Below, one piece after another: positions 42,190 through 52,972 of a DNA stretch of 64,000 bases (its first letter is position 1; each line of letters begins with the position of its first letter). The notes under the pieces are model-generated. The model was not told where the DNA came from and searched no databases. It was given only the letters and a program-made list of their open reading frames with translations. Origin of the DNA: Candidimonas humi (GTDB taxonomy: Bacteria > Pseudomonadota > Gammaproteobacteria > Burkholderiales > Burkholderiaceae_B); the NCBI RefSeq assembly GCF_019166065.1, contig NZ_JAHTBN010000001.1, forward strand, positions 372,001 through 436,000. Direction: 5' to 3'. Made by a program: the position numbers and the translations under genes.

Positions 42190-42807
42190 CTACGCCGCGC
42201 CGGCTGCGTCGGCATAAAACTGCCTGATCGGTGCGAAGCTGCGGCGGTGCGCGGGACAAGGCCCGTGGGCCTGCAGGCGCGCCATGTGCAGTGCAGTGCC
42301 GTAGCCCTTGTGGCGATCGAAACCGTAGTCCGGGTACTGCCGGTGCAGCAAGAGGCAGTCCGCGTCCCTGGCCGTCTTGGCGAGGATCGATGCGGCCGAG
42401 ATGGCGGCAATCTTAGCATCGCCCTTGACGATGGCCTCAGCCATGCAGGCCAGGCCCGCGGGAACCTTGTTGCCGTCGATCTGCGCCAAGTCCGGCGCCA
42501 GGGCCAGGCCGGCGCAGGCGCGCCGCATCGCCAGCATGCTGGCCTGCAGGATATTGATGCTGTCGATTTCCTCGACGCTGGCGCTGGCGACGCACCAGGC
42601 CAGGCTGCGCTCGTGTATCAGGCAGGCCAGTTCTTCGCGGCGACCCGCGCTCAAGGCCTTGGAATCGGCCAGGCCGACGATGGGCCGCGCAGGATCGAGA
42701 ATGACCGCGGCGGCGAACACGGGGCCCGCCAGCGGCCCCCTGCCGGCCTCGTCCACGCCCGCCACCCTGAGGGCCTGCGGCATGCCGAACAGATCACGCT
42801 GCCCCAT
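42190..42807 (-). CDS. rnhB: Ribonuclease HII
   Basis: A 205-residue enzyme that cuts the RNA strand of RNA-DNA hybrids and single ribonucleotides in DNA. Catalytic acids are in [14 protein letters not shown] (Asp-Glu) near residue 18, IDGNKVP near 113, and [14 protein letters not shown] near 142; the end HRRSFAPIR is conserved. It overlaps lpxB by 14 bases if the start is 42807; the ATG at 42783 is possible but removes the overlap. Confidence 0.93.
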   Translation of the reverse strand: MGQRDLFGMPQALRVAGVDEAGRGPLAGPVFAAAVILDPARPIVGLADSKALSAGRREELACLIHERSLAWCVASASVEEIDSINILQASMLAMRRACAGLALAPDLAQIDGNKVPAGLACMAEAIVKGDAKIAAISAASILAKTARDADCLLLHRQYPDYGFDRHKGYGTALHMARLQAHGPCPAHRRSFAPIRQFYADAAGAA

Positions 42808-44002
42808 GGCCCGCCTGTTCCAGAATGGCGCGCGCGGCCAGCGCGGGAGTATCGCGCCGCAAATCGAGATGCAGGGCCGCGAAGCGCCGGACGATCTCCT
42901 GCGCATAGGGCTCGTCGGTCAGCGCCCGCCACGCGGCGTCCGCCAGGGCCTCGGGCGTGGCTTCGTCCTGCAGCAGTTCCGGCACCACGAAATCGCGCAA
43001 TAGCACATTGGGCAAGCCGACCCAGGGCACATACGGCTTGGCCTGGCCCGACTTCCATTCCATCAGGCGCCGCATGGCCGGCGACAGCACGTACGAGATG
43101 ACCATCGGCCTCTTGAACAAGGCCGCCTCCAGGGTCGCGGTGCCGCTGGCAGCCAGGACGGCGTCGGCCGCCTCCATGGCGTCCCAGGCGACCGGGCGCA
43201 CGGCGTCCACAGCCCCTTGCAGCAGGCGCAGGCCTGGCACCGGCAGGCGCCGCAGCAGCGCCTCGAATTCGGCGCGCCGCTGGGCATTGACCATGGGCAC
43301 GAGCACGACCAGGCCGGGATCGCGCTGCAGCAAGCGCTGCGCAGCCTGCAGGAAACGCGGGCCCAGCAGGCGGATTTCCGAGCCCCGGCTGCCCGGCAGC
43401 AAGGCCAGCACGCGCGCCTCGGGGTCCAGGCCCAGGGCGCGCCGCGCACCGGCCTGGTCCGGCTCCAGCGGGATGCGGCTGGCCAGCGGATGCCCGACAT
43501 AGGTCACCGGCACGCCTTCCTTGCGATAGATTTCTTCTTCGAAGGGAAACAGCACCAGCATGTGCGAGACCGCGGCGCGGATCTTGTGGATGCGTTCATA
43601 GCGCCAGGCCCATATCGAGGGTCCGACGAAATGCACCGTGGGCACGCCGGCTTGCCTGAGGCGCTGCTCCAGGCGCAGATTGAAATCGGGCGCGTCCACG
43701 CCGACGAATACATCGGGCCGCTCGCGCAGCCAGCGGTTGCGGGCGCCGAAGTAAGTCCCCAGCAAGCCCGGCAGGCGCTTGAAAGCATCGGCATAGCCGA
43801 ACACCGTCAGGGCATGCATGGGATACCAGGTATCGAAGCCCGCGGCCTGCATGGCCGGGCCGCCTATGCCCGCGCAGGCGCAGCCTGGAGCCTGCGCGCG
43901 CAGGCCTTCGATGACGCTGGCGGCCAGCAGGTCGCCCGAAGGCTCGCCGGCCACCATGCCGATGCGCGCGCTCAAGGGCGCTCCTGCGCCGCCGCTAGGC
44001 AT
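42794..44002 (-). CDS. lpxB: Lipid-A-disaccharide synthase
   Basis: A 402-residue GT19 glycosyltransferase that joins UDP-diacylglucosamine and lipid X to make the lipid A disaccharide. [17 protein letters not shown] at 15-31, [11 protein letters not shown] near 100, and [18 protein letters not shown] near 285 are family motifs. GGAG is eight bases before the ATG at 44002. Lies 21 bases downstream of lpxA. Confidence 0.95.
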   Translation of the reverse strand: MPSGGAGAPLSARIGMVAGEPSGDLLAASVIEGLRAQAPGCACAGIGGPAMQAAGFDTWYPMHALTVFGYADAFKRLPGLLGTYFGARNRWLRERPDVFVGVDAPDFNLRLEQRLRQAGVPTVHFVGPSIWAWRYERIHKIRAAVSHMLVLFPFEEEIYRKEGVPVTYVGHPLASRIPLEPDQAGARRALGLDPEARVLALLPGSRGSEIRLLGPRFLQAAQRLLQRDPGLVVLVPMVNAQRRAEFEALLRRLPVPGLRLLQGAVDAVRPVAWDAMEAADAVLAASGTATLEAALFKRPMVISYVLSPAMRRLMEWKSGQAKPYVPWVGLPNVLLRDFVVPELLQDEATPEALADAAWRALTDEPYAQEIVRRFAALHLDLRRDTPALAARAILEQAGHGAA

Positions 44003-44023
44003 GGAAGGTTCTCCGGGCGGCGC

Positions 44024-44824
44024 TCATTGCGCCCGCGCGATGCCCCGCGTCGAGGCTTTGAGGAAGTCGACGAGCACCTGTACGGCCTGGCGGGACTCGG
44101 GGTGCTGCCGCTGCAGCTCGGCCATTTGCTCGACGGCCTGCTCGACGCTGAGCTGGCGGCGATAGAGCAGCTTGTAGGCTTCTTTGAGCACGCCTATGGT
44201 CTCGGCGCTGTAGCCGCGCCGGCTCAGGCCTTCGGAATTGATGCCCACCGGCCGGAAGGGGTCGCCTGCGCCGATGATGTAGGGCGGGATGTCCTGGCGG
44301 ATGGAACTGGTGCCGCCGATCATGGTGTGCGCGCCGATGCGCACGAATTGATGCGAGGCCGACAGGCCGCCGACGATGGCCCAGTCGTCGATGTGGATGT
44401 GCCCTGCCAGTTGCACGCTGTTGGCGATGACGGTGTGGCTACCGATCTGGCAATCGTGCGCGATGTGCACATAGGCCATGATCCAGTTGTCGTCGCCCAG
44501 GCGCGTCGTGCCCACGTCCTGCGCAGTGCCGGTGTTGATGGTCACGTACTCGCGCACGGTGTTGCCGTCGCCGATCTCGAGGCAGGTGGGCTCGCCCGCG
44601 TATTTCTTGTCCTGCGGCATGCCGCCTATCGAACAAAAGCGGTAGAAATTATTGTTGGCGCCGATGCGGGTATGCCCGTCGATCACGCAATGCGGCCCGA
44701 CGATCGAGCCGGCGCCTATGCTGACGTGCTCGCCGATGATGCTGTAAGGCCCCACGCTGACGTCGACCGCGAGCTGGGCGCCCGGTGCCACGATGGCGGT
44801 AGGATGAATCAGGCTGCTGGTCAT
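44024..44824 (-). CDS. lpxA: UDP-N-acetylglucosamine acyltransferase
   Basis: A 266-residue left-handed beta-helix enzyme that attaches the first 3-OH acyl chain in lipid A synthesis. Hexapeptide repeats fill residues 5-190; the catalytic His is His123 in YVHIAHDC. GGLSASHQFVRIG near 152 follows. The residue aligned with the E. coli chain-length ruler Gly173 is Ser174 here, as I recall for Bordetella pertussis, where the same position relaxes acyl-chain choice. Start ATG overlaps the fabZ stop by one base (TGATG). Confidence 0.95.
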   Translation of the reverse strand: MTSSLIHPTAIVAPGAQLAVDVSVGPYSIIGEHVSIGAGSIVGPHCVIDGHTRIGANNNFYRFCSIGGMPQDKKYAGEPTCLEIGDGNTVREYVTINTGTAQDVGTTRLGDDNWIMAYVHIAHDCQIGSHTVIANSVQLAGHIHIDDWAIVGGLSASHQFVRIGAHTMIGGTSSIRQDIPPYIIGAGDPFRPVGINSEGLSRRGYSAETIGVLKEAYKLLYRRQLSVEQAVEQMAELQRQHPESRQAVQVLVDFLKASTRGIARAQ

Positions 44825-45276
44825 CAATCTTCCAGTACGCGTATGGCGCACATGAGCTTGGCCTCGGCCGCGACCTGGCCATCGACCAGGGCCTTGCCCG
44901 AATATTTACAGATGCTGCGGCTGATGCGCTCGGCCACGACCTCGATGCGCAACTGGTCGCCCGGCAGCACCGGCCTGCGGAACCGCGCCCCGTCCACGCC
45001 CACGAGGTAATAGGCGATCTTGTGGTCCACGGGATTGACTTCGCTGTCGTCCTCGAACGAAAACAGGGCCGCGGCCTGCGCCATGGCCTCGATGATGAGC
45101 ACCCCCGGCATGACCGGGTGATGCGGGAAGTGCCCCGTGAAGAACGGCTCGTTCATGGACACGTTCTTGAGCGCCACGATGCTCTTGCCGGGGACCATGT
45201 CCAGCACCCGGTCTATCAGCAGCATCGGATAGCGATGCGGCAACCGGTCCATGATTCCCTTGATGTCGAGTTCCAT
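44824..45276 (-). CDS. fabZ: 3-Hydroxyacyl-ACP dehydratase
   Basis: A 150-residue hot-dog-fold enzyme of fatty acid elongation. The start [16 protein letters not shown] (11-26) and the active-site [20 protein letters not shown] (about 51-70, His and Glu) are typical. It lies between lpxD and lpxA, where it competes for 3-hydroxymyristoyl-ACP. Confidence 0.96.
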   Translation of the reverse strand: MELDIKGIMDRLPHRYPMLLIDRVLDMVPGKSIVALKNVSMNEPFFTGHFPHHPVMPGVLIIEAMAQAAALFSFEDDSEVNPVDHKIAYYLVGVDGARFRRPVLPGDQLRIEVVAERISRSICKYSGKALVDGQVAAEAKLMCAIRVLED

Positions 45277-45359
45277 TTTTTAATCCTGAGAGCAAGAAAT
45301 TTTTTTATGCACTGCTGCTGTCATATGCCGCCTTACCCAGGCGCCTTGCGGCGCAAGCG

Positions 45360-46475
45360 TCATTGCGGCGGCGTATCGGTTTGCGTGTTTTCCAGCGCGC
45401 GCACCCGCTTCCTGAGCTGGGCCAGTTGCGAAATGACCGCCGCATTGCGCTGCCACTGCGCATGCGTGTCGTAGGGGTAGACGCCGGTGTAGCGTCCGGG
45501 CCGCGCCACATTGGAGGTGATGGCGGTGCCGCCGGAGACGTGCACGTCGTCGCCCAGCACCAGGTGCCCCGATATCATCGACGCGCCGCCTATGGTGCAG
45601 CGCCGCCCGATATGGGTTGAGCCGGCGATGCCGACGCAGGCCGCCATGGCGGTATGTTCGCCGATCGTCACGTTGTGCGCGACCATGATCTGGTTGTCGA
45701 GCTTGACCCCATTGCCGATGATCGTGTCTTCGATTGCGCCGCGGTCCACGGTGGTGTTGGCGCCGATCTCTACGTCGTCGCCGACCCGCACCCCGCCTAT
45801 CTGCGCGATTTTCGCCCAGGCGCCGCTGGACTGGCGCGGATCCGGCGCGAAGCCGAAGCCGTCGGCGCCCAGTACGGCCCCGGAATGAAGAATGGCGCGA
45901 TCCCCGACGCTGACGCCGTGGTACAGCGTCACGCGCGCATGCAGCAGGCAATCCTTGCCCAGCGTCGACCCGGCGCCGACGATGCAGGCGGGGCCCAGGC
46001 GCGTTCCGTCGCCGATGATGGCGCCGGCCTCGACGACGCAATGCGGGCCGATGCTGACTTCGCGGCCCAGCCGGGCCGTAGGGTCGACCACCGCGCTGGG
46101 ATGGATGCCGGCCGGCAGGCCGGCAAGCCGGTGCCGATCGAACCATTGCGCCAGCAGCGCATACATGAGGTAAGGCTGGCTGCACAGCACCACCACGTAG
46201 GCGGCGGCCTGCCCGCGGGCGGAGAACTCGCGGTAGGCTTCGGCAGTCATGATGACGGCCGCCGCCTTGCAGGCGGTCAATTGCTCGTGCAGCTTCGGGT
46301 TGGCAAGAAAGCTGATCTCGGAGGGACCCGCACCCGACAGAGACCCCAGGCCGCGTATATGCACCGGCCCGGCTTGCGGAGCACCGAGAATCTCGGTGTC
46401 CAGTCCCGCGGTATTTGCCGCCGCCAGCAACTCATGCAAGGTGGGCGCCCGGTCGGGCGGCAGCAATACCGGCAT
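45360..46475 (-). CDS. lpxD: UDP-3-O-acylglucosamine N-acyltransferase
   Basis: A 371-residue trimeric enzyme that adds the second acyl chain in lipid A synthesis. An N-terminal uridine-binding domain ([11 protein letters not shown]) is followed by hexapeptide repeats; the catalytic His lies in [19 protein letters not shown] near residue 240. The C-terminal helix ([19 protein letters not shown]) is the usual coiled end. Its ATG abuts the skp stop directly (TAAATG). Confidence 0.95.
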   Translation of the reverse strand: MPVLLPPDRAPTLHELLAAANTAGLDTEILGAPQAGPVHIRGLGSLSGAGPSEISFLANPKLHEQLTACKAAAVIMTAEAYREFSARGQAAAYVVVLCSQPYLMYALLAQWFDRHRLAGLPAGIHPSAVVDPTARLGREVSIGPHCVVEAGAIIGDGTRLGPACIVGAGSTLGKDCLLHARVTLYHGVSVGDRAILHSGAVLGADGFGFAPDPRQSSGAWAKIAQIGGVRVGDDVEIGANTTVDRGAIEDTIIGNGVKLDNQIMVAHNVTIGEHTAMAACVGIAGSTHIGRRCTIGGASMISGHLVLGDDVHVSGGTAITSNVARPGRYTGVYPYDTHAQWQRNAAVISQLAQLRKRVRALENTQTDTPPQ

Positions 46476-47051
46476 TTAGTTGAGGGCCTTCAGGACCTGG
46501 TCGGTGATGTCCACGCGCGGGCTGACCGTGACCGCGTCCTGGATGATCAGGTCGTAACCTTGCGATTCGGCGATTTTCTTGATGGCCGCGTCGGCTTTTT
46601 CAACGATGCTCGAGAATTCTTCGTTGCGGCGACGGTTGAAGTCTTCCTGGAATTCGCGGCGCTTGCGCTGCAGGTCTGCATCCATGTCGGCCAGCTTGCG
46701 CTGGCGCTTGATGCGGTCGGACTCGGACAGCACGGGGGCGTCCTTGTCCAGCTTCTGGGCCTGGGCGCGCAGGTTGGCGGCAAGGCGCTGCAATTCCGTA
46801 TCGCGGCTCTTGAATTCGGCTTCGATCTTGGCCTGGGCCGCCTTGGCCGGCTTGGAATCGCGCAGGATCCGCTCGGTGCTGACAAAGCCGATCTTGGTGC
46901 CTTGGGCCTGCGCCTTGGTGCTTTGGGCTTGCACCGTCGGCGTCGCCAGCACGCAAGCGGTACCTAGCGCTGCAGCCAGCGCCAGGGCGCGCTGCCCGCG
47001 ACAGATTCCCTGCGATATCGCTGATACTTTTGATGCAATTTGAGACGTCAT
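46476..47051 (-). CDS. skp: Periplasmic chaperone Skp/OmpH
   Basis: A 191-residue exported chaperone for outer-membrane proteins. A signal peptide ends near TPTVQA-QSTK. KIGFVSTERILRDS starts the mature trimerisation core, and a long charged coiled coil (residues 75-150) forms the grasping tentacle. It lies between bamA and lpxD as in most Gram-negative genomes. Confidence 0.93.
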   Translation of the reverse strand: MTSQIASKVSAISQGICRGQRALALAAALGTACVLATPTVQAQSTKAQAQGTKIGFVSTERILRDSKPAKAAQAKIEAEFKSRDTELQRLAANLRAQAQKLDKDAPVLSESDRIKRQRKLADMDADLQRKRREFQEDFNRRRNEEFSSIVEKADAAIKKIAESQGYDLIIQDAVTVSPRVDITDQVLKALN

Positions 47052-47114
47052 GAAAGCTCTACCTTCCTGGGAAGCCGAGAGAAAAAAGGATATTGTGCCA
47101 CTAAACCAAGCACA

Positions 47115-49448
47115 TCAAAAACCGGTGCCGATCTGGAACTGGAACGCCTGCTTGTTGTCGCCCGGTTTGGCATTGAGCGCACGGCCGTAGGACAACTGCA
47201 AGGGCCCCAGCGGCGACTGCCACGAGAAGCCCACGCCGGCGGAATAACGCCAGCCGCAAGGATCGTCGACGGAGTTGCCCGGGCCCGTGTAGCATTCGCC
47301 GCTGCCGTTGGACACCTTGCCGGCGTCGGAGAACAGGAACCAGCGCAGGCTGCGGTCGCGGCTCGCGCCCGGGAACGGCAGATATAGCTGCACGTTGCCG
47401 ACGATACGCTGCGAGCCGCCCAGATAGTCGTTGGAGACCGGGTCGCGCGGGCCGAGCGAGGCGCCTTCGTAGCCGCGCACCGAGCCGATGCCGCCCGCGT
47501 AGACGTCCTTGATCACGGGGAACGGCTTGCCGCCGTATGCCTTGCCCCAGTCGACCAGGCCGTTGAAAGCCAGCGTGAAGCTGCGGCTCAGCGGCAGGTA
47601 ATACTGCTCTTGCGCGCTGAGCATGTAGTACTTCAGGTCCATGGTGGAGAAATTGCCCGACAGCTTGGTGTAATTGCCCTTGGTGGGCGCCAGCGCGCTG
47701 TCGCGGGTGTCCTTGGACCAGCCCAGGTTGAAGATCGCGGCGTTCGTGGTACGGCCGTAGTCGTTGACGAAATCCACATAGGCCTGCGGCGGCGTGTCCA
47801 GCAGGTCGATGGTATTGCGCTCGAAGGTCACGCCGGCGAAGATCCGGTCGAATTCCGAGATGGGCACGCCGAAGTTCAGGCCTGCGCCGATCGCAGTCAC
47901 CGCATAGGTGTTGTCGGTGTCGTCGAGGTTGTACGGCATGGTGCGGCGGTAGTACAGCGAGGTGGTCTTGCTGATGCCGTCCTTGGTCCAGTACGGGTTG
48001 GTGTGCGAGATCACCGCGGTGCGCTGCACCGAGCTGGTATTGGCCTGCAGGGACAAGGTATTGCCGCTGCCGAAGGCGTTGTCCTGGCTTATGCCGGCCG
48101 ACAGCATGATCTTGTCGGTGGTGCCGTAGCCCACGCCGACATTGACCATGCCGGTGGGTTTTTCCTTGACGTCGACGTTCAGGTCGACCTGGTCGGGCGA
48201 GCCCGCCACCGGTGCGGTATGAATCTGGATGTCGTTGAAATAGCCCAGCCGGTCGATACGGTCGCGCGAGGTCTTGATGCTGTTGGCGTCGTACCAGGCG
48301 GCCTCTTGCTGGCGCATCTCGCGGCGCACGACCTCGTCGCGGGTGCGCGTGTTGCCGCCGATCTGGATGCGCCGCACGTAGACGCGGCGGCCCGGGTCGA
48401 TATAGAAGGTCAGCGCCGCTTCGTGCTTGTCGCGGTCGAGCACCGGGTTGGGATTGACGTTGGCGAAGGCATAGCCCAGGCCGCCCAGGTAGTCGGTGAT
48501 GGCCTTGGCGGTGGCGTTGGTCTTGGCCGCGGAAAAAGTCTCGCCCGCCTTGACCTGCACCATCTTCTGGATCTTGTCGTCCAGGCCCAGCAAGTTGCCG
48601 GCCAGCTTGACGCTGCTCAGCTTATACGGATGCCCTTCGTGGATGGTGAAGGTGATGTAGATATCCTGGCGGTTGGGCGAAATCGACACCTGCGGCGGCT
48701 CGGACGAATACTCGAGATAGCCGCGGTCGAGGTAGTACGAACGCAGGCGCTCGACGTCGCCTTCGAGTTTTTCGCGGGAATATTTGTCGGTGCCCGTATA
48801 CCAGGTCATCATGCCCGGCGTGGTGAGCTGCAGCTCGTCGAGCAGCGTGCCTTCGGAGAAGGTCTTGTTGCCGACAATGGTGATCTGGCGGATCTTGGCC
48901 ACGTCGCCTTCGAAAATATCGAAGCTGACCCCTACCCGGTTGCGTTCCAGGGGCGTGATGATCGGGTTGATGTCCACCCCGTACTTGCCCTTGGACAAAT
49001 ACTGCTGCTTGAGCTCGAACACCGCGCGGTCCAGCAGCGACTGGTCGAACACCCGGCCCTCGCCGAAGCCTACCTGGCTGAGCGACTGGACCATTTTCTT
49101 GGAATCGAATTCGTGCATGCCGTTGAACGACACCGACGCAATGGTGGGCCGTTCTTTGACCGACACCACCAGCACGTCGCCCTGCTCGTCGATCTTGACA
49201 TCGTTGAACAGGCCCGAGGCATACAGGCGCTGGATGGCCTCGCTCGCCTTGGCCTCGGTGAACTGCTGGCCGACCTTGACCGGCAGGTAGCTGAACACCG
49301 TACCCACATCGACGCGCTGGATGCCGTTGACCCGTATGTCGCGCACCACGAACGGCGAGAATGCGCTGGCCGCACCAGGCGCCAGCAGTGCCGCCAGCAA
49401 TATGGGCAGGACGCGCTTGGTGAAATTAGGGTTGCGGCATGGCGACAT
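47115..49448 (-). CDS. bamA: Outer-membrane protein assembly factor BamA
   Basis: A 777-residue Omp85 protein, the core of the BAM complex that folds beta-barrel proteins. A signal peptide ends near PGAASA-FSPF. Five POTRA domains follow (residues 28-420), then a 16-strand barrel that includes GGIGSVRGYEGASLGP with the VRGYE lock motif of lid loop 6 and ends with the C-terminal aromatic FQFQIGTGF. AAGGA is upstream of the ATG at 49448. Confidence 0.97.
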   Translation of the reverse strand: MSPCRNPNFTKRVLPILLAALLAPGAASAFSPFVVRDIRVNGIQRVDVGTVFSYLPVKVGQQFTEAKASEAIQRLYASGLFNDVKIDEQGDVLVVSVKERPTIASVSFNGMHEFDSKKMVQSLSQVGFGEGRVFDQSLLDRAVFELKQQYLSKGKYGVDINPIITPLERNRVGVSFDIFEGDVAKIRQITIVGNKTFSEGTLLDELQLTTPGMMTWYTGTDKYSREKLEGDVERLRSYYLDRGYLEYSSEPPQVSISPNRQDIYITFTIHEGHPYKLSSVKLAGNLLGLDDKIQKMVQVKAGETFSAAKTNATAKAITDYLGGLGYAFANVNPNPVLDRDKHEAALTFYIDPGRRVYVRRIQIGGNTRTRDEVVRREMRQQEAAWYDANSIKTSRDRIDRLGYFNDIQIHTAPVAGSPDQVDLNVDVKEKPTGMVNVGVGYGTTDKIMLSAGISQDNAFGSGNTLSLQANTSSVQRTAVISHTNPYWTKDGISKTTSLYYRRTMPYNLDDTDNTYAVTAIGAGLNFGVPISEFDRIFAGVTFERNTIDLLDTPPQAYVDFVNDYGRTTNAAIFNLGWSKDTRDSALAPTKGNYTKLSGNFSTMDLKYYMLSAQEQYYLPLSRSFTLAFNGLVDWGKAYGGKPFPVIKDVYAGGIGSVRGYEGASLGPRDPVSNDYLGGSQRIVGNVQLYLPFPGASRDRSLRWFLFSDAGKVSNGSGECYTGPGNSVDDPCGWRYSAGVGFSWQSPLGPLQLSYGRALNAKPGDNKQAFQFQIGTGF

Positions 49449-49501
49449 ACTGGAAAATCCTTGGTCGATCAAATGGTGAAGGATTGTACGGCACAAGGGC
49501 C

Positions 49502-50836
49502 TTAGCTGAAAAGGCGGGAAAAGTCGTTGAAAAACGCCAGCACCATGAGGGCGCCGAGCAGGCCCAGCCCCACTTTCTGGCCGGTCTCGAGCCACTTTTC
49601 AGGCACAGGCCTGCCGCGCAGGATTTCAAGAACGTAATACATCAGGTGGCCGCCGTCCAGCAAGGGGATGGGCAGCAGGTTCAGTATGCCGATGCTAACA
49701 CTGATCAGGGCCAGAAAACCCACGTAGGCGGCCAGGCCGACCCGCGCCGTCTGGCCGGCATAATCGGCGATGGTAACCGGCCCGCTGATGTTGCTCAATG
49801 ACACCTGGCCCACCACCATGCGCCCCATCATTTTCAGGGACAGCCAGGCGGTATCGAAGGTGCGCCGCACGCCGCGCTGCAAACTCTGCAAGGGGCCGTA
49901 GCGTACGGTTACCATGGGTAATTCGCCGCCCAGCATTACGCCTATGCGGCCGATGCGCTTGCCGTCGGCGGCGCTGGCCGCCTGCGGCGTGACCGTCAGG
50001 GCGCGCACGGCGCCGTCGCGCCGCACCGTAAGGGCCAGGGGCTGGTCGGCGTGGGCCTGTATGACATGCACCATGGCGTCGGGGGAAGGATCCGCCTGGT
50101 CTCCCACGGCCAGCACGATATCGCCGGCGCGCAGCCCGGCGGCAGCGCCGGGGCTGCCCGCCGTTACCTGGGACACCAGAGGGCGAGGCGCGGCCAGGGA
50201 CAGGCCGGCCAGTTCCATCGGGTCGCGGTCGGTGGAACCACCCGACACCGCGGACAGCGTCAGGGCGTGCTGCTCGCTGCGGCCGTCGGGGGTGCGCACT
50301 TCAAGTTCGGCGCGGCCTCCGACCGTAAGCGTGTCCAGCAGGCGCCAGCGCACTTCGGTCCAGGATTGCACCGCGGCGCCATCGACCCGCTCGATGCGGT
50401 CGCCGCGCGCCAGGCCCGCTACGGCCGCGGGACTGTGCGCCGGGGGCGCGGCCAGTACCGCGGCAGGCTCGCGCGTGCCCGCCAGGCTCAGCAAGGCGTA
50501 CAGGATCACCGCCAGCAGCAGATTGGCCACGGGCCCAGCCAGCACGACGGCGAAGCGTTGCGCCACCGGCTTGCTGTTGAAGGCCTGGGCATTGAGCGCC
50601 GGGTCGCCGCCGGCAACCGGGTCGTCCAGCATTTTCACGTAACCGCCCAGCGGGATCGCCGACAGGGCCCATTCCGTGCCGTTGCGGTCGACGCGGCTGG
50701 CGAGCACCTTGCCGAAGCCCAGGGAGAAGCGCAGCACCTTGACCCCGCAGCGCCGCGCAACCCAATAATGCCCGAGCTCGTGGAAGGTGATCAGTATCCC
50801 GAGCGCGACGGCGAATGCAAGCAGAGTGAAAAGCAT
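49502..50836 (-). CDS. rseP: Site-2 intramembrane metalloprotease RseP
   Basis: A 444-residue S2P protease that cleaves anti-sigma factors and spent signal peptides in the membrane. HELGH (about 20-24) and LNLLPIPLLDGGH (about 385-397) give the zinc site; two PDZ domains lie between (residues 115-310). Start at 50836 puts the first helix (LFTLLAFAVALGILITF) at the N-terminus. Between dxr and bamA. Confidence 0.95.
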   Translation of the reverse strand: MLFTLLAFAVALGILITFHELGHYWVARRCGVKVLRFSLGFGKVLASRVDRNGTEWALSAIPLGGYVKMLDDPVAGGDPALNAQAFNSKPVAQRFAVVLAGPVANLLLAVILYALLSLAGTREPAAVLAAPPAHSPAAVAGLARGDRIERVDGAAVQSWTEVRWRLLDTLTVGGRAELEVRTPDGRSEQHALTLSAVSGGSTDRDPMELAGLSLAAPRPLVSQVTAGSPGAAAGLRAGDIVLAVGDQADPSPDAMVHVIQAHADQPLALTVRRDGAVRALTVTPQAASAADGKRIGRIGVMLGGELPMVTVRYGPLQSLQRGVRRTFDTAWLSLKMMGRMVVGQVSLSNISGPVTIADYAGQTARVGLAAYVGFLALISVSIGILNLLPIPLLDGGHLMYYVLEILRGRPVPEKWLETGQKVGLGLLGALMVLAFFNDFSRLFS

Positions 50837-50900
50837 GGCGATCCAGTGGCCTCCCGGGGCGGCCGGACGCAAGTCCGCGCCGCGTGCCCGGCGGTGTACG

Positions 50901-52100
50901 TCATTTTACATGGCACAGGCCGGCGGCGACCCGGCGCGCCTCGCCATCCAGCGCCAGCACGTCCTCCAGGCTGTCCTGGGCGTCGTCGCGGCGGCCGGCC
51001 ATGTGTTCCAGGCAGGCCTCGATGACCTGCGGAATCCGGGTATATCCCAGCGCCCCGGAAAGAAAACGTTCGACCGCGACTTCATTGGAGGCGTTCAGCG
51101 CGATGCAGGCGGCCTGCCCGTTGCGCAGCGCCTCGTAGGCCAGCCGCAGGCAGGGGAAGCGGCCGAAATCGGGCTCCGCGAAATCGAGCCGGCCCAGCGC
51201 GGCCAGCGACAACAGCCCTACCCCGCTGTCTATGCGCTGCGGAAAACCCAGCCCGTAGGCGATAGGGGTGCGCATATCGGGCTGGCCGAGTTGGGCCAGC
51301 ACCGAGCCATCGTCGTACTCGACCATGGAATGCACCATGCTCTGGGGGTGTATCACCACTTGTATGCGGTCCACCGGCATGGAAAACAGCCAATGGGCCT
51401 CGATGACCTCGAGCCCTTTGTTCAGCATGGTGGCCGAGTCGACGGAGATCTTGCGCCCCATGCTCCAGTTGGGATGGGCGCAGGCCTGGTCGGGCGTGAC
51501 GGCGTCGAGCAGCGCGAGATCGGTGGTGCGGAAAGGCCCGCCGGAGGCGGTCAGCAGCAGGCGCCGCACACCTGCGGCGGGCTGGTCCGACGCGCTGCCG
51601 CGGTAGGCCGCAGGCATGCACTGGAAGATGGCATTGTGCTCGCTGTCTATGGGCAGCAGCTCGGCGCCGTGCTCGCGCACCGCGGCCATGAAAAGCCCGC
51701 CCGCCGCCACCAGCGCCTCTTTGTTGGCCAGCAGCAGCCGCTTGCCGGCCCTGGCCGCGGCCAGGGCCGCCGGCAGGCCTGCGGCCCCGACGATGGCGGC
51801 CATGACGGTGGTGACTTCGGGGTCGGCCGCCGTCTCCGCCAGGGCCTGGGCCCCCACCCGAATTTCGGGCAGCGGCCGGCCGGCCGGCCAGGACCGTTCG
51901 AAGCGGCGCCTTGCGGCCTCGTCGGGCACGATCACGACCCGGGCGCCGCTGGCCCGGGCCTGCTCCGCGAGCCGCTCGATGCGGCTGTGCGCGCTCAGCG
52001 CGTACACGGACAAGGTATCGGCGTGGCGCGCGATGACGTCCAGCGTATTGGCGCCGATCGAACCGGTCGAGCCGAGTATGCAGACACGCTGCGTTTTCAT
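50901..52100 (-). CDS. dxr: 1-Deoxy-D-xylulose 5-phosphate reductoisomerase
   Basis: A 399-residue NADPH enzyme, the committed step of the MEP isoprenoid route. [16 protein letters not shown] at the start binds [25 protein letters not shown] near 150 and the [19 protein letters not shown] region near 210-228 line the active site with the metal ligands. The start at 52100 overlaps the cdsA stop as ATGA; an ATG at 52109 is less likely. Length agrees with E. coli Dxr. Confidence 0.95.
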   Translation of the reverse strand: MKTQRVCILGSTGSIGANTLDVIARHADTLSVYALSAHSRIERLAEQARASGARVVIVPDEAARRRFERSWPAGRPLPEIRVGAQALAETAADPEVTTVMAAIVGAAGLPAALAAARAGKRLLLANKEALVAAGGLFMAAVREHGAELLPIDSEHNAIFQCMPAAYRGSASDQPAAGVRRLLLTASGGPFRTTDLALLDAVTPDQACAHPNWSMGRKISVDSATMLNKGLEVIEAHWLFSMPVDRIQVVIHPQSMVHSMVEYDDGSVLAQLGQPDMRTPIAYGLGFPQRIDSGVGLLSLAALGRLDFAEPDFGRFPCLRLAYEALRNGQAACIALNASNEVAVERFLSGALGYTRIPQVIEACLEHMAGRRDDAQDSLEDVLALDGEARRVAAGLCHVK

Positions 52101-52960
52101 GAGATCCATGCCCCCGTCAGCAGCAGCGCGATCGGGGCGACGGGCAGCAAGGCGTCGATCCGGTCATACACGCCGCCGTGGCCCGGCAGCAGGCCGCTGG
52201 AATCCTTCAGGCCGGCGCGCCGCTTCAGCAGGGACTCGAACAAGTCGCCGACGATGGACAGCGCGGCCAGCACGGCGGCGGCCACGACGGCTGCCCACCA
52301 GGGCATGCGCTGCAGCAGCGCCGCGCCGAAACTGCCCGGCCACCAGGCGCTGATCATGACCCAGGCCGTGGCAACGACCACGCCCGCGATCGCGCCTTCC
52401 CAGGTCTTGCCCGGGCTTACCCGGGGCGCGAGCTTGCGGCGGCCCCAGGCCCGGCCGGCAAAATAAGCGGCGATATCGGCGCACCAGATCAGCGCCAGCA
52501 GCGACACCAGGAACCAGGCGCCGTGCGCCAGGAACATCTGCACCAGGGCGCTCCAGACCACGACCACGGCCAGCACGCCGAACACGCTCAGGCATGCGCT
52601 GCCGCCGCGCGCCGCCACGTCGCCGCGCAACACCATGGCGGTGGCGCCCAGCACCCAGGCCGCGGAGACCAGCGGCACGAGCCAGCGATTCGATATATGC
52701 AACAGGGAATACGCCCATTGTGCGGGCGCGCCGCTCAGCCATTGCCGCGCCACGGTACACAGGACCAGGGCCAGCAAGATGCCCAGCACCGCGCCGGCGC
52801 GGCTGCCCGCGCCCGGCCAGCTCAATCGCAGCCATTCCCACAGCAGGCAGGCCGCGGCAAGCGTCAGCAGCAGCACCAGGGGCCAGCGGCTAGGGGCCAG
52901 CAAGGCGCCCAGCAGTACCGCCAACAGCACGATTGCGGTGATCACTCTTTGCTTGAGCAT
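52097..52960 (-). CDS. cdsA: Phosphatidate cytidylyltransferase
   Basis: A 287-residue, multi-helix membrane enzyme that makes CDP-diacylglycerol. The signature near residue 245-275 ([20 protein letters not shown] and [13 protein letters not shown]) is clear. Lies 12 bases downstream of uppS and overlaps dxr by four bases. Confidence 0.95.
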   Translation of the reverse strand: MLKQRVITAIVLLAVLLGALLAPSRWPLVLLLTLAAACLLWEWLRLSWPGAGSRAGAVLGILLALVLCTVARQWLSGAPAQWAYSLLHISNRWLVPLVSAAWVLGATAMVLRGDVAARGGSACLSVFGVLAVVVVWSALVQMFLAHGAWFLVSLLALIWCADIAAYFAGRAWGRRKLAPRVSPGKTWEGAIAGVVVATAWVMISAWWPGSFGAALLQRMPWWAAVVAAAVLAALSIVGDLFESLLKRRAGLKDSSGLLPGHGGVYDRIDALLPVAPIALLLTGAWIS

Positions 52961-52972
52961 TGGCGGCGCGCC

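Noticed and set aside
47610-49505. A 631-codon open frame antisense to bamA
   Set aside because: BamA on the other strand is unmistakable; the antisense product is low-complexity.
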